64,000 nt of DNA, taken from assembly GCA_963820795.1 (NCBI GenBank), contig CAWGBJ010000021.1, positions 124,001-188,000 on the forward strand. The letters are read 5' to 3'. A model generated the notes under the pieces. That model was given only the letters and a program-made list of their open reading frames with translations. It did no database searches and was not told the origin of the DNA. The DNA is from Roseiarcus sp963820795 (GTDB lineage Bacteria > Pseudomonadota > Alphaproteobacteria > Rhizobiales > Beijerinckiaceae). A program made the translations under genes and the position numbers. Positions 8,557-17,459 of this stretch are shown here, piece after piece (position 1 is the stretch's first letter; each line of letters begins with the position of its first letter).

Positions 8557-9396
8557 TTGCGCAGACTGTTTTGGATCTTCTGGAGGGCGGCGGAGAAGTT
8601 TCTCGCCGACGACGGCTGGGCTATCGCGAGCTACATCGGCCTCTCGCTTTTGACGTCGCTGTTCCCGTTCCTCATTTTCGTCGGCGCGCTTGCCGGCTTC
8701 CTCGGCTCCGACGAGCTGGCGAAAGAGGCGGCGCGGCTCGTCTTCGCGGAATGGCCGGCAGCCGTTGCCCGACCGATCGCGGACGAGGTGTCGAACGTTC
8801 TGACCGGCCCGCGCGGCGGTCTTTTAACACTCGGGGGGATGCTGGCGCTTTACTTCGCCTCGAGCGCCGTCGAGGCGCTGCGGGTCGGCCTCAACCGCGC
8901 CTATGGCCTCGTGGAGCCCCGCCCATGGTGGCTCTTGAGGCTGCAGTCTCTGGCGCTCGTTCTGCTCGGCTCGCTGGCGCTGCTGGCGCTCGCCTTTCTG
9001 GTGGTGCTCGGGCCGCTCATCATGGCGGCGGTCGAAAGCTTCGCGCCGGGGCTGACGAAAGCGCACGACATGCTGACTATCGCGCGCCTCGGCGTCGCCG
9101 CGTTCATGCTGGCGGCGTCGCTGCTTGCGGCCCATCTCATCCTGCCGGCCCATCGGCTGAGGCTCGTCGACCTTCTGCCGGGCGTCGCGCTGACCTTCGT
9201 CGCCAGCATCGTCTTCGGCGAAGCCTTCGGCGCCTATCTGAGCCAGTTCGTACGAAGCTACATTTCAATGTACGCGGGGCTGGCATCGGCGATGATTGCG
9301 CTTGTCTATCTCTATTGGGTCGCGCTCCTGTTCATCTTCGGCGGAGAGCTGAACGCCGCGATCATGCGGGATCGAGTCCGGCGCGCGGAGAGCTGA
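8557..9396 (+). CDS. YihY/BrkB family inner-membrane protein
   Basis: A 279-residue integral membrane protein of the YihY/virulence factor BrkB family, whose members have been linked to ribonuclease BN by mistake and whose function is not settled. Six hydrophobic segments are visible, including SYIGLSLLTSLFPFLIFVGAL near the N-terminus, LLTLGGMLALYFASSAVEALR, and the final YAGLASAMIALVYLYWVALL followed by FGGELNAA, the family signature. The start is TTG at 8557 with a purine-rich GGAAGGGGA upstream. It is divergent from the Mcd-like gene. Confidence 0.85.
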   Translation: MRRLFWIFWRAAEKFLADDGWAIASYIGLSLLTSLFPFLIFVGALAGFLGSDELAKEAARLVFAEWPAAVARPIADEVSNVLTGPRGGLLTLGGMLALYFASSAVEALRVGLNRAYGLVEPRPWWLLRLQSLALVLLGSLALLALAFLVVLGPLIMAAVESFAPGLTKAHDMLTIARLGVAAFMLAASLLAAHLILPAHRLRLVDLLPGVALTFVASIVFGEAFGAYLSQFVRSYISMYAGLASAMIALVYLYWVALLFIFGGELNAAIMRDRVRRAES

Positions 9397-9827
9397 AGCT
9401 ACGGCGCCGGTAGCTCGCCTCTTGGCCGCAAGGTCCGGATGCCAGGCGGATGCGGCGCCGACCGTGTAGTCATTCCAACTCGTCACAGGATCTGACCATT
9501 GCCGTCTTTAATCTTTTCAATCGGTTGGAGCAAAAGGGAGCAGCGGGATGATCATGCTGCGTTGCCGGCCGGGACAATCCCGGATCAACTCCGCAGGGGC
9601 CTTTTTTTTCAAGGAACAGGGGGCTTTTTGCGTCAGAACAAGCTTTCGCACCGTTGCTGCGCGTCGCGCCGATCAATCGAATTGAAGGCGGGGTTCTCCG
9701 GCTCAGCAAAGCGCAAACTGAGAACGGCCCAATCGGCCAACGCGCGGTGACGGGATCCGAAGCGCCACTGGCGATCGCCAATAACGAAAAACACGCAGCG
9801 TCCCCGATGTTCCAGTTCCGGTCGACT
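9397..9827. other. Intergenic region with a hairpin and a T8 tract
   Basis: No gene is visible. A symmetric hairpin (AGCTAC at 9397-9402, GTAGCT at 9410-9415, with GGCGCCG between) follows the YihY gene directly, without a T-run. A second structure (CCGGGA, CAA, TCCCGG) precedes T8 at about 9602-9609, which might be a weak plus-strand terminator. The rest is unremarkable. Confidence 0.4.
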
Positions 9828-10797
9828 TCAGGGGATCGTGTCCGCATCGTCCTTCTCAAAGCGATCCGCCTGCCCGCCGCTCCGCTCGAAGACGCAGATG
9901 AGGCCGGGCGCGTCGGCGCCGGCCTCGCGCCGGGTCGAGGCGGCCCGCATGAGAAGCGGGCGGAGGGCCGCCTCGCGGGCGGCCGCTTCGACATAGGACC
10001 GCGAATGGGCGAACCGCATAGTCTTTTGCAGCAGAAATCCCTCCCCCTCGTGAGCCTCGATCGAGAAGGCGAAAAGGCCGGCCTCCCCCAGCGCCCGCGC
10101 GGAAGCGGCGAGGAGCGGTCTGAGGTCGCCGAAATAGCAGAGCGCGTCGGCCGCGAGGATGCAGTCGAAAGCGGCCGGCGCCGAACGCTGCAGGAATCCG
10201 GTCGCCTCGACCGACCTCGAGCTCGTCATAGAGGCCGCGCTCCCGCGCCCTGGCGATCATGGCGGGCGAAAGGTCGACCCCAGTCAGCCGCTTGGCGCGC
10301 TCGCGCACGGTCACGCTCATGAGCCCATCGCCGCAGCCGAGGTCGAGCGCATGGGCGAAGCGGCGGCCGAGCGCGGCGACATCCAGGGCCGCGGCGATCA
10401 GGGCGGGGCCTCGATAGTGGAGCTTCTGGGTCAAATGCGCCGCGAAACGGGGCGCGTAATCGTCGAAGAGGCGCGCCACATAGGCCTGGGGCATGGCACG
10501 CAGCGGCTCGCCCCGTCCGAGGAGCGCCAGGCGCGCCGCCGCGCCCTGTGTGTCGGAAGGATCCGCTTCGATCGTCGCGCGGAATGCTTCGGCCGCGCCC
10601 TCTTCGTCGCCAAGCTTCTCGCGCGCTTCGCCGAGCGCAAAACACGCCGGCGGCCAGCGTGGCGCCTCCTGGAGCGCCTGCTCGAACATCTCCGCCGCGA
10701 CCGCGTAATCGCCGTCCTCCGCAGCGGCTTTGCCGTATGCATAGCGCCGATCGGCGATGAGATGGCCGCAGAAAAGGGGGTCGCGCGTTTCTGACAT
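9828..10797 (-). pseudogene. TPR-containing SAM-dependent methyltransferase, frameshifted
   Basis: Two minus-strand frames make one protein of 321 residues once a 4-base duplication is removed. Residues 1-95 carry TPR-like repeats (YAVAAEMFEQALQEAP). A class I methyltransferase follows, with motif I HALDLGCGDGLM at about 149-160 and LTGVDLSPAMIARARE at 171-186. After DELEV the reading continues in the other frame with EATGFLQRSAPAAFDCI and ADALCYFGDLRPLL (motif IV and following). At the junction the gene reads GAGGTCGGTCGAGG where GAGGTCGAGG would be in frame, so GGTC is tandemly duplicated near 10205-10220. Such TPR-methyltransferases are common in alphaproteobacteria; substrate unknown. A sequencing error is possible. 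Confidence 0.8.
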
Positions 10798-11464
10798 GGC
10801 AGAGGTCTTTCAAAGAGACGGGGCCGCAGCAACCTCTCAACGTACGCCCTCGAACGCGATAAATTGCAGAAAGCGTCTGATGTAAAGATTAATTAAACTA
10901 TTACCTTTCGGAAGGACATCGGAAACCTACAAGTTGATCAAGAATCCGCTACGGGGGCGGATGGCTATCTCTGCGGCAAGCAGACGCTGATGTCTGACGG
11001 TATTTTGCAGCACTTCCGCGTAAATCACGATTCCGTTGAAGACCCAAATGGGCGACCCGGATTCTTCCGCGCCGACAGTCAATCGTCTCGGCAATTTGAA
11101 AATCGTCACGTGTTTCGCGCGCCGCTTGGGGATTGTTTCGCCACGCACTCGGTCGGGCCTGTGAACAGGCGCTGCGGCGCCTTCAGCTCGGGATGTTTTT
11201 CGACAGCGGGGGATGTAAAAGGATCCATAACGTTCCTCACTGGCTGTAAAAGTCGAATTCAGACGCGAGCCGGGCGCCATTGCCAGCGGCAGCGCGGGAG
11301 GCGACGACCTCACGCGGGCTCCACTCGCAAGGGCGAGCCGTCTTCGACCGCGACGACCGTGACCTTTACGCCTCTCGAGCGGCCGTAGCCGTAGACGATC
11401 GTCGCCCCGTCGAGAAATAAATCCGGTCCAGTTGACAAAGCTGGCCTTTGAGAACGAGCGGCGT
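10798..11464. other. Gene-poor region, possible fragments
   Basis: No convincing full gene. A minus-strand frame ending at 10927 contains a partly protein-like stretch (VTIFKLPRRLTVGAEESGSP) but no credible start or family. An AT-richer patch at 10860-10920 (TAAAGATTAATTAAACTATTA) could hold a promoter for the methyltransferase gene. A short frame at 11310-11438 is listed separately. Confidence 0.35.
11310..11438 (-). CDS. Very small hypothetical ORF or gene tail after the sugar permease
   Basis: Starting with TTG 26 bases after the permease stop, this frame gives 42 residues that read as protein: FLDGATIVYGYGRSRGVKV then TVVAVEDGSPLRVEPA. It would be the last gene of the sugar transport operon. 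There is no clear ribosome site and no recognised family, and it may instead be the C-terminal remnant of a larger gene. Confidence 0.22.
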   Translation of the reverse strand: MSTGPDLFLDGATIVYGYGRSRGVKVTVVAVEDGSPLRVEPA

Positions 11465-12484
11465 TCAGCTCTTCCTGCGCCTCAGCGTGTCGAAATAGAC
11501 GACGATGATGATGAGCGCCCCGGTGACGATGCGCTGCCAGAACGGATTGAGGTTGAGCAGGTTAGCGCCGTTGTTGAACGTCGTCAGGATGAAGGAGCCG
11601 ATCAGGGGCCCCTGCACCGTGCCGGACCCGCCGAAGAGGCTGGTGCCGCCGATGACCGACGAGGCGATCGCCTGCAATTCCCACCCGTCGGCCTGGCCCG
11701 GGTTGCCGATGCCGATCCGCATGGCGAGCAGAACGCCGACGATCGCGGCGCAGAAGGCCGATATGATGTAGGCAAGATAGATCATCGCCGTGACGTTGAC
11801 GCCGGAGAGAACCGCGGCCTCCTTGTTCGAACCAATCACGAGGAGATAGCGGCCCCAAGGGTACTTGGTGAGTAGGATATAAAGAGGGGCTGCAACGACG
11901 AGGACCATCCAGAACAGCGCCGGCATCGCGAACCACGTCCCGTCCGTCCAGGGAAAGCCCAGGAAGCTAGCGCGCGAGAAGCCGGTGAAGGCGTCGTTGT
12001 CGATCGAAATCGTCGCGCCGTTGGTGATGAGAAAGCCGATGCCGCGCAGCGCGTACATCGTCGCCAGCGTCATGATGAACGGGGGCAGACCCATCTGCGT
12101 GACGCCGAAGGCGTGGAAGAGGCCGATCAAGACGCCGATGGCGAGCGAGATCGCGACGGCGCCGGCGACAGAGGAGGCGAAGCCGAGATGGCTGGCGAGC
12201 AACAAGGCCACCGTCATCGAGATGAACCCGGCGATCGCGCCGACCGAAAGGTCGATGCCGCCGGTGATGATGGTGAAGGTCTCGCCGATCGCCAGGATCG
12301 CGATCATCGCGCCCTGGCGCAGGAGATTGGCGATGTTGTTCGAGGTCCAGAAGGTCGTGGTCGCGAACGACAGCGCGAGCCATATGACGACCAGCAGGAC
12401 GAGTAGAGTGAGGCCGAACAACGCGTTCAGTCGATGGCTGCGCCGTTCAGCCTGAGACATGGTTTGGATGGTCTGATCCGTCAT
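11465..12484 (-). CDS. Ribose-type sugar ABC transporter permease
   Basis: A 339-residue inner-membrane permease of the RbsC (CUT2) family with about eight to ten hydrophobic helices. Conserved features are LLRQGAMIAILAIGETFTII, GGIDLSVGAIAGF after the third helix, and the cytoplasmic coupling region around SSVIGGTSLFGGSGTVQGP. It starts 26 bases after the degraded ATPase gene and completes a CUT2 system with the binding protein at 14.1-15.1 kb. The frame is intact although its ATPase partner is not. The substrate is probably a sugar, polyol or sugar acid, judged from the two dehydrogenase genes upstream in the operon. Confidence 0.88.
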   Translation of the reverse strand: MTDQTIQTMSQAERRSHRLNALFGLTLLVLLVVIWLALSFATTTFWTSNNIANLLRQGAMIAILAIGETFTIITGGIDLSVGAIAGFISMTVALLLASHLGFASSVAGAVAISLAIGVLIGLFHAFGVTQMGLPPFIMTLATMYALRGIGFLITNGATISIDNDAFTGFSRASFLGFPWTDGTWFAMPALFWMVLVVAAPLYILLTKYPWGRYLLVIGSNKEAAVLSGVNVTAMIYLAYIISAFCAAIVGVLLAMRIGIGNPGQADGWELQAIASSVIGGTSLFGGSGTVQGPLIGSFILTTFNNGANLLNLNPFWQRIVTGALIIIVVYFDTLRRRKS

Positions 12485-12509
12485 TTTCCACTGGACTCCG
12501 CGTAGCGCC

Positions 12510-13999
12510 CTAAACGCCGATCGCCTCGGTGAGTATTATTTCCTGGGTAGCGTACTTGTGTCCCTGGCTTGCGACGAATCCGCCCGCCCGAAAGACGTGC
12601 AGGGTGCGGCGAGATCATAGACCCCAGGCAGGTAGGATGAGACCACGATAACGCCCGCGCCCTTCGCGAATAGGGAGGCCACCATTCCGCTTCCAAGGCG
12701 ACCGTCGGCTCGTCGAAGATGAAGAGCTTGACGCCGTAATTAAGCCTCTCGCCGATCGCCACTTTCTGCTGATTGCCGCCGGACAGGCTCGTAACGGGAG
12801 CCTGGTGCGAGGATGTCTTGATCTGGACGTCGTGGATCTGCTTGTCGGCGGCGGCGGACTCGCGTCCGAGGTTGATCAGCGGCCCCATGCTGAGCCGCTT
12901 GAAGATTGGAAAGTTGATATTGAGGCCGATCCCGAGATTGAGGCAAAGGCTCTGGTCTCTCCGGCTTTCCCGCCCGAGCGCGATGCCGAGATCCATCGCT
13001 TGGCGTTCGCTGCGAATCGAGATGTCGCGCCCAAGCCAGGAAATGCGCCCGCCGCTCGCGGGATGGCGGCCGAAGACGCTCTGGACGAACTCGCTTCGGC
13101 CGGAGCCGATGAGGCTGTAGACTCGGACGATCTCGCCTTCCCGCACCTTAATCGACGCGTCGTGAAAGCCGGGGCCGGTGAGCTTGTCGGTCTCCATGAT
13201 CGTTGCGCCGATCGGAACTGCCTCCTTATAATAGATCTGTTCGATCGTTCGGTTGATCATCAGGGCGATGAGGTCGGCTTCGTTGGTTTCGCTGACTCGA
13301 CGCGTTCCGACCAGCGCGCCGTCGCGCAGCACCGACTACGCGGTCGCAGAGCTCGAGCACCTCCTCGAGCCGGTGGCTGATGTAGACGATCGTAACGACG
13401 TCGGACTCGAGCCGGCGGATCAGCTTGAATAGCGCGGCCACTTCCTGACGGGTGAGATAGGCGGTCGGCTCGTCGAAGATCAGAAATTTCGCGCCGCGCC
13501 GTTCCGCGCGCGCCGTCGCAACGTGTTGCTGCTGGCCGATGGTCAGCGAGGAGAGGATCACGTCGGCCGGCAGAGAGAAACCGAGATCGTCGAGCAACGT
13601 CTGGGCGTCGCGCACCATCCGCCTGTGAGGGAGGAAGCCGCCGCGCATCTCCTCGTCGCCGAGAAAGATTTTGGCGGCGACGGTGAGGTGTGGGCAGAGC
13701 ACGACTTCCTGGTGAAAGGCGTTGACGCCGAGGTTGATCGCCTCGTGCGGCGTCGCCAGCGCGACCGGCGTTTCGCGCCACAAGACTTCCCCCGACGAGC
13801 GCGGATGAACGCCGGTCAGAAGCTTGATCAACGTCGATTTTCCCGCGCCGTTCTCGCCGACGATGGCGTGAATCTCGCCCTCTTCGAACGTCAGATCGAC
13901 GGCTTTGAGGGCTTGCGTCGCCCCAAAGCGCTTGTCGAGCTTGCGCAGCGCGATCAGCGACGCGCCATCGGTCCGGGCGGCGGTCTCAGTCGAAGTCAT
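12510..13999 (-). pseudogene. Ribose-type sugar ABC transporter ATPase, frameshifted and internally deleted
   Basis: An RbsA-like tandem ATPase. The first cassette is intact: Walker A GENGAGKST, the variant signature LTIGQQQ, Walker B FLIFDEPTAYLT. At about 13335 a single-base insertion (GTAGTCGGTGCTG, where GTAGTCGTGCTG would stay in frame) moves the reading to a second frame starting VLRDGALVGTRRV. The second cassette keeps LSGGNQQKVAIG, but after FDEPTV about 20 or more bases are missing (12660-12690). Further shifts are needed to read the true C-terminus, including SLFAKGAGVIVVSSYLPG and LHVFRAGGFVAS, ending EIILTEAIGV at 12510. At least three lesions, one a deletion, argue for real decay. 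The operon then lacks its own intact ATPase. Confidence 0.82.
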
Positions 14000-14147
14000 G
14001 GTCCGCTTTGCCTGATGGGTTCTTCTCGCCCTGGCGGGATCATCGGCCGCAACCCGACATTGCGCAAGTCGCCGCTCGCGTTGGGAAAAACGATCGCGGA
14101 CATCCAGGGGCGCGCCGACGCCGAAGCGCTGGCGCGCCTGTTGATGC

Positions 14148-15110
14148 TTACTTCACTGGCGGATAGAGCAGCGCGTGCTGCTTCTCGCCGCCCATGTTGG
14201 CCTTGGTGACGAGGTTCGCGCCGGTGTCGACGTTGGCCGGAACTTTTTCGCCTTTGGAGGCGGCGAGCGCGGTTTTCACGCCGTCGTAGCCCATTCGATA
14301 GGGGTCTTGCAGTAAGAGGGCGGCGATCGTCCCGTCCTTGAGATACCCGATGAGCTTGTCATCGGCGTCGAAGCACACGAGCTTGATCGTATCGCCCTTC
14401 TTGTTTTCCGCAATTGCTTGGCTCGCGCCTTGACACTGGATGAGATTGTCGGCGAACACGCCGCGCAGGTTCGGGTAGGCGGTGATGAGATCGGTCATGA
14501 TGTTGAGGCCGGTGGTGGCGTTGCCGTCCGAGACTTTGTCCGCCACCAGTTTCAGGCCGGGATATTTGGCCGCCAACTCTTCCTTGTAGCCTTTGTTCCG
14601 GGCCTCGAGCGAGCCGACGCCGGGCAGATGCGTGATGAGCGCGACTTCGCCCTCGGCCTTGCCGTATTTCTCCTTGATCGCCTCGGCCATACCATCGGCG
14701 GCGATGCGGCCGCCCTGGACATTGTCGGTGGTCAGGAACGAGGTGAAGGCCTTGGAGTCCGCTGCGGAATCGATGCCGATGATCGGGACTTTCTTCGCCG
14801 CCTCGTCAACAGGCTTGCCGAGCGCCTTGAACTGCGTCGGCGCGATGACGACCGCGGCGGGCTTTTCGGCGACCGCGTTCTCGAGGATCGTAATTTCGCC
14901 GTTGATATCGGACTCGGACTGGGCGCCGAGTTCAGGCACTTTGACGCCGAGATCCTTTCCGGCCTGGCGTGCGCCGGCGAACACGATCTGCCAGTACGCC
15001 GACGTGGTGTCCTTGACGATGACAGGAATGGTCGGTTGGTCGGCGGCGTAGCTCGGCGCACTAGCGGCGGCGAGCGCCGCGAGGGCGGTGGCGATGAGAA
15101 ACTTATTCAT
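14148..15110 (-). CDS. Periplasmic sugar-binding protein of the ribose-type ABC transporter
   Basis: A 320-residue periplasmic binding protein (type 1, RbsB-like). The signal peptide is MNKFLIATALAALAAASA with cleavage after PSYA. The mature protein has the first-strand pattern IPVIVKDTTSAYWQIVFAGA, the central IAPTQFKALGKPVDEAAK, and the hinge ADNLIQCQGASQAI, all typical of the family. A strong AAAGGAGG site precedes the ATG. It sits between the dehydrogenase genes and the transporter ATPase and permease on the same strand, so it is likely to bind the compound those enzymes oxidise. Confidence 0.9.
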   Translation of the reverse strand: MNKFLIATALAALAAASAPSYAADQPTIPVIVKDTTSAYWQIVFAGARQAGKDLGVKVPELGAQSESDINGEITILENAVAEKPAAVVIAPTQFKALGKPVDEAAKKVPIIGIDSAADSKAFTSFLTTDNVQGGRIAADGMAEAIKEKYGKAEGEVALITHLPGVGSLEARNKGYKEELAAKYPGLKLVADKVSDGNATTGLNIMTDLITAYPNLRGVFADNLIQCQGASQAIAENKKGDTIKLVCFDADDKLIGYLKDGTIAALLLQDPYRMGYDGVKTALAASKGEKVPANVDTGANLVTKANMGGEKQHALLYPPVK

Positions 15111-15198
15111 GCTTTTCCTCCTTTGGTGAGAGAGCCATCGCGGCTCTCGTCTGCGTCCGATTCCGGCAAGACCGGATCGTGCTTCGTGGGATGATTCC

Positions 15199-16329
15199 TC
15201 ATCCGGCAGGGGTCGAAACGGCTCCTTCGTTCGAAGCGAGCGCGGCCCGAAGGCGCGGCTGGCTCAGGCGACAGTGACTGGCTTCAGAAAGCTCGATCAG
15301 GCTGCCGAAACGCCGCTTTTTCTTGGCCTCCTGGTTGGTGAAGATTTCGGCCAGGCGGTGATCGAGAAACGGATTGCGGAACCGGTCGATGACGGCGTCG
15401 CGGTAGGCGCGCGCCTCTTCATCCATTCCGATCGCCGCGAATAGAGGCAACACCTCCTTTTCGTAGAGATCGTCCAACTCGCCTCGCATCGAAGGGTCGG
15501 CCATCGCCTCGCGCACTGTCATCGTGGGAGCGCGGTTCAGCCGGCGCCAGAGTTCAGCGAGATACGTGTGGCCGAGGTTGAGGATGAAGAGCTTCAGTCG
15601 CTCGTAGCGCTTGAGATCGCTCGTCACCACGATGTCGGGGTGGCGGCAGGGAATCTCGAGGCCCGGCTGGTCTTCGATCGCCCACAGCGCATAGGGCTCC
15701 GCCACCGCGCCCAAGGGCTCGAGCGGCTGCGAGACGATGCGGTCGACGAGCGAGTTGACCCAGAGGCAGTCCTCGGCGATCCAGCGCCGCGCCGGCGGCG
15801 CAACGCTCCATCCGTCGAGGACCCCGAGTACTGTCGCGCGAAGTGTCTTGCCGTTGTCGGGCGTGAGTTCGCAGGGAAAGAGCGTGATCGGCGGCGCGCC
15901 GGCGCGGTGGCGGGCGAGGAGCAGCTTCGCCAGCTTGGCGGGAAAGGAACGCGGCGTCTCGCCCTCCGGCGTGTCGGAGGCGAAGGTTTCATAGCCGCGG
16001 TCCGCGGTGTTCGAGACCATGCACCGCGCCTCGTTGAAGAGGCGCTCGACCTCCGCCCATTGCTCGTTCGCATCGACCCCACCGCCGACGCTTGTGACCT
16101 CGACTTCGGTGTCGACGACGGCGCCGCCGGCGATCCCCTTGATCTGCACGACATACGGTTCGGCTGCGGCGAAGGCGGCGATGCGCCTGCGGCTTTGCGG
16201 GTTCGATGTCGTCTGCACCGCGACGATGCGTCCCATCGCGCCGCCTTGCGCCAGAGCTTCACTGACAAATAAGTCCACGTGGGCTTGCAGGAAGCGACTG
16301 GTGCCGAATTGTATGATGGGGAACGCCAT
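15199..16329 (-). CDS. Mannitol dehydrogenase family protein, UxaB-like tagaturonate/fructuronate reductase
   Basis: A 376-residue polyol-specific long-chain dehydrogenase. The N-terminal FGTSRFLQAHVDLFVSEAL is the NAD-binding start of this family, FPCELTPDNGKTLR is the substrate-side segment, and KLFILNLGHTYLAEL holds the catalytic Lys-Asn-His triad. Enzymes of this type interconvert tagaturonate and altronate or fructuronate and mannonate. The gene starts 5 bases after the zinc dehydrogenase stop, so the pair is surely co-transcribed. Together they would convert an L-galactonate- or L-gulonate-like acid to altronate or mannonate in two redox steps. The specific acid is not determinable here. 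Confidence 0.75.
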   Translation of the reverse strand: MAFPIIQFGTSRFLQAHVDLFVSEALAQGGAMGRIVAVQTTSNPQSRRRIAAFAAAEPYVVQIKGIAGGAVVDTEVEVTSVGGGVDANEQWAEVERLFNEARCMVSNTADRGYETFASDTPEGETPRSFPAKLAKLLLARHRAGAPPITLFPCELTPDNGKTLRATVLGVLDGWSVAPPARRWIAEDCLWVNSLVDRIVSQPLEPLGAVAEPYALWAIEDQPGLEIPCRHPDIVVTSDLKRYERLKLFILNLGHTYLAELWRRLNRAPTMTVREAMADPSMRGELDDLYEKEVLPLFAAIGMDEEARAYRDAVIDRFRNPFLDHRLAEIFTNQEAKKKRRFGSLIELSEASHCRLSQPRLRAALASNEGAVSTPAG

Positions 16330-16334
16330 GGCGG

Positions 16335-17345
16335 CTAAATCTCGATCAGCGCTTTAATCACGCCGGTCTCCGGCCTGATCCACTCGGGGAAGCGCGCCGG
16401 GGATTCTTCGAGCGAAGCCCGGTGCGTGGCAAGCGCATCGGTCGGCACGAGCCCGTCACGCATGGCGCGGAACACGTCGACAAAGTCCTGCCGCGTCGCG
16501 TTGCGGCTGCCGAGAAGCGAAATTTCGCGCGCATGGAACTTCGGATCGGAGAAGGAGATCGTGTCGCGGACGACGCTGACCAGCACGTAGGTCCCGCCGT
16601 GCGCGACATAGTCGAACCCCGCGGCCATAGCGCCCGCTTTGCCGGTGGCGTCGATGACGACGTCGAAGAGATCGCCGCCGGTCAGCCGCGACAACTCTTC
16701 CAGCGTATTCGCACCCACCGCGACCGCGTGGTCGACCTTGAGAGTGTCGCGGCAGAAGTCGAGGCGGTCCTGCCGCATGTCAAGCGCGGTGACCGAGCCG
16801 CCGCGCAGACTGGCGAAGATCATGCAACCGATGCCGATGGGCCCGGCGCCGACGACGAGCACGCGGTCGCCTTTCAACGGGTTGGCGCGGCGCGCCGCAT
16901 GCGCCCCAATTGCGAGGAACTCGACCATCGCCGCCTGGTCGAGCGTGACGCCCTCGGCGGCCGCCACATTGCCTTCCGGCACGCAGACGTAGTCGGCCAT
17001 CCCGCCGTCGATATGAACGCCGAGGACGGCGATTCGCTGACAGCAATTGGTCTTGCCGCGCCGGCAGGCGACGCAAACGCCACAGGAAAGGTAGGGGATG
17101 ACGAAGACCTTCTGGCCGACCGGGATCGCGCAGCCCGGCCCCGTCTCCTCCACTTCGCCCGACAGTTCGTGTCCGATCACGCGCGGATATACGAGGAAGG
17201 GATGCGAGCCTTCGTAGATGTGCAGGTCCGTGCCGCAAACCCCGGCGCGCCGGATGCGCACCAGCGCCTCGCCCGGCCCCGGCGTCGGACGCGATCGCTC
17301 GACCACCGCCAGCTCTCCCGGCTTGACGCATAACAATGCCCGCAA
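16335..17345 (-). CDS. Zinc alcohol dehydrogenase, L-galactonate/L-gulonate 5-dehydrogenase-like
   Basis: A 336-residue medium-chain dehydrogenase. Catalytic zinc ligands are C37 and D40 in VCGTDLHIYEG and H58-E59 in GHELSG. A structural zinc cluster is present as CGVCVACRRGKTNCC, and the Rossmann loop is VVGAGPIG. The overall pattern is closest to the LgoD/YjjN group that oxidises hexonates at C5. The start is TTG at 17345 with GGGAG 8 bases upstream. It is the first gene of a minus-strand operon (dehydrogenase, reductase, binding protein, ATPase, permease) and is divergent from the GntR regulator at 17460, which probably controls it. Confidence 0.78.
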   Translation of the reverse strand: MRALLCVKPGELAVVERSRPTPGPGEALVRIRRAGVCGTDLHIYEGSHPFLVYPRVIGHELSGEVEETGPGCAIPVGQKVFVIPYLSCGVCVACRRGKTNCCQRIAVLGVHIDGGMADYVCVPEGNVAAAEGVTLDQAAMVEFLAIGAHAARRANPLKGDRVLVVGAGPIGIGCMIFASLRGGSVTALDMRQDRLDFCRDTLKVDHAVAVGANTLEELSRLTGGDLFDVVIDATGKAGAMAAGFDYVAHGGTYVLVSVVRDTISFSDPKFHAREISLLGSRNATRQDFVDVFRAMRDGLVPTDALATHRASLEESPARFPEWIRPETGVIKALIEI

Positions 17346-17359
17346 CCTGGTCGCTCCCG

Positions 17360-17373
17360 ATAATGTTCGTTAT
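17360..17373. promoter_or_regulatory. Candidate operator in the divergent GntR/dehydrogenase promoter region
   Basis: ATAATGTTCGTTAT is a short imperfect palindrome (ATAA, six bases, TTAT) 15 bases upstream of the dehydrogenase start, in the only 114-base gap between the operon and its presumed regulator. Position and symmetry fit a GntR-family site, but the arms are only four bases long. Confidence 0.3.
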
Positions 17374-17459
17374 GGATAAAAAACCTCTTGCCACGGCGGT
17401 CAAGTTGTTTTTTCAGTGGCGCCATTGCGCCGAAAAAGACAGGCGGAGAACCGTCGCGG

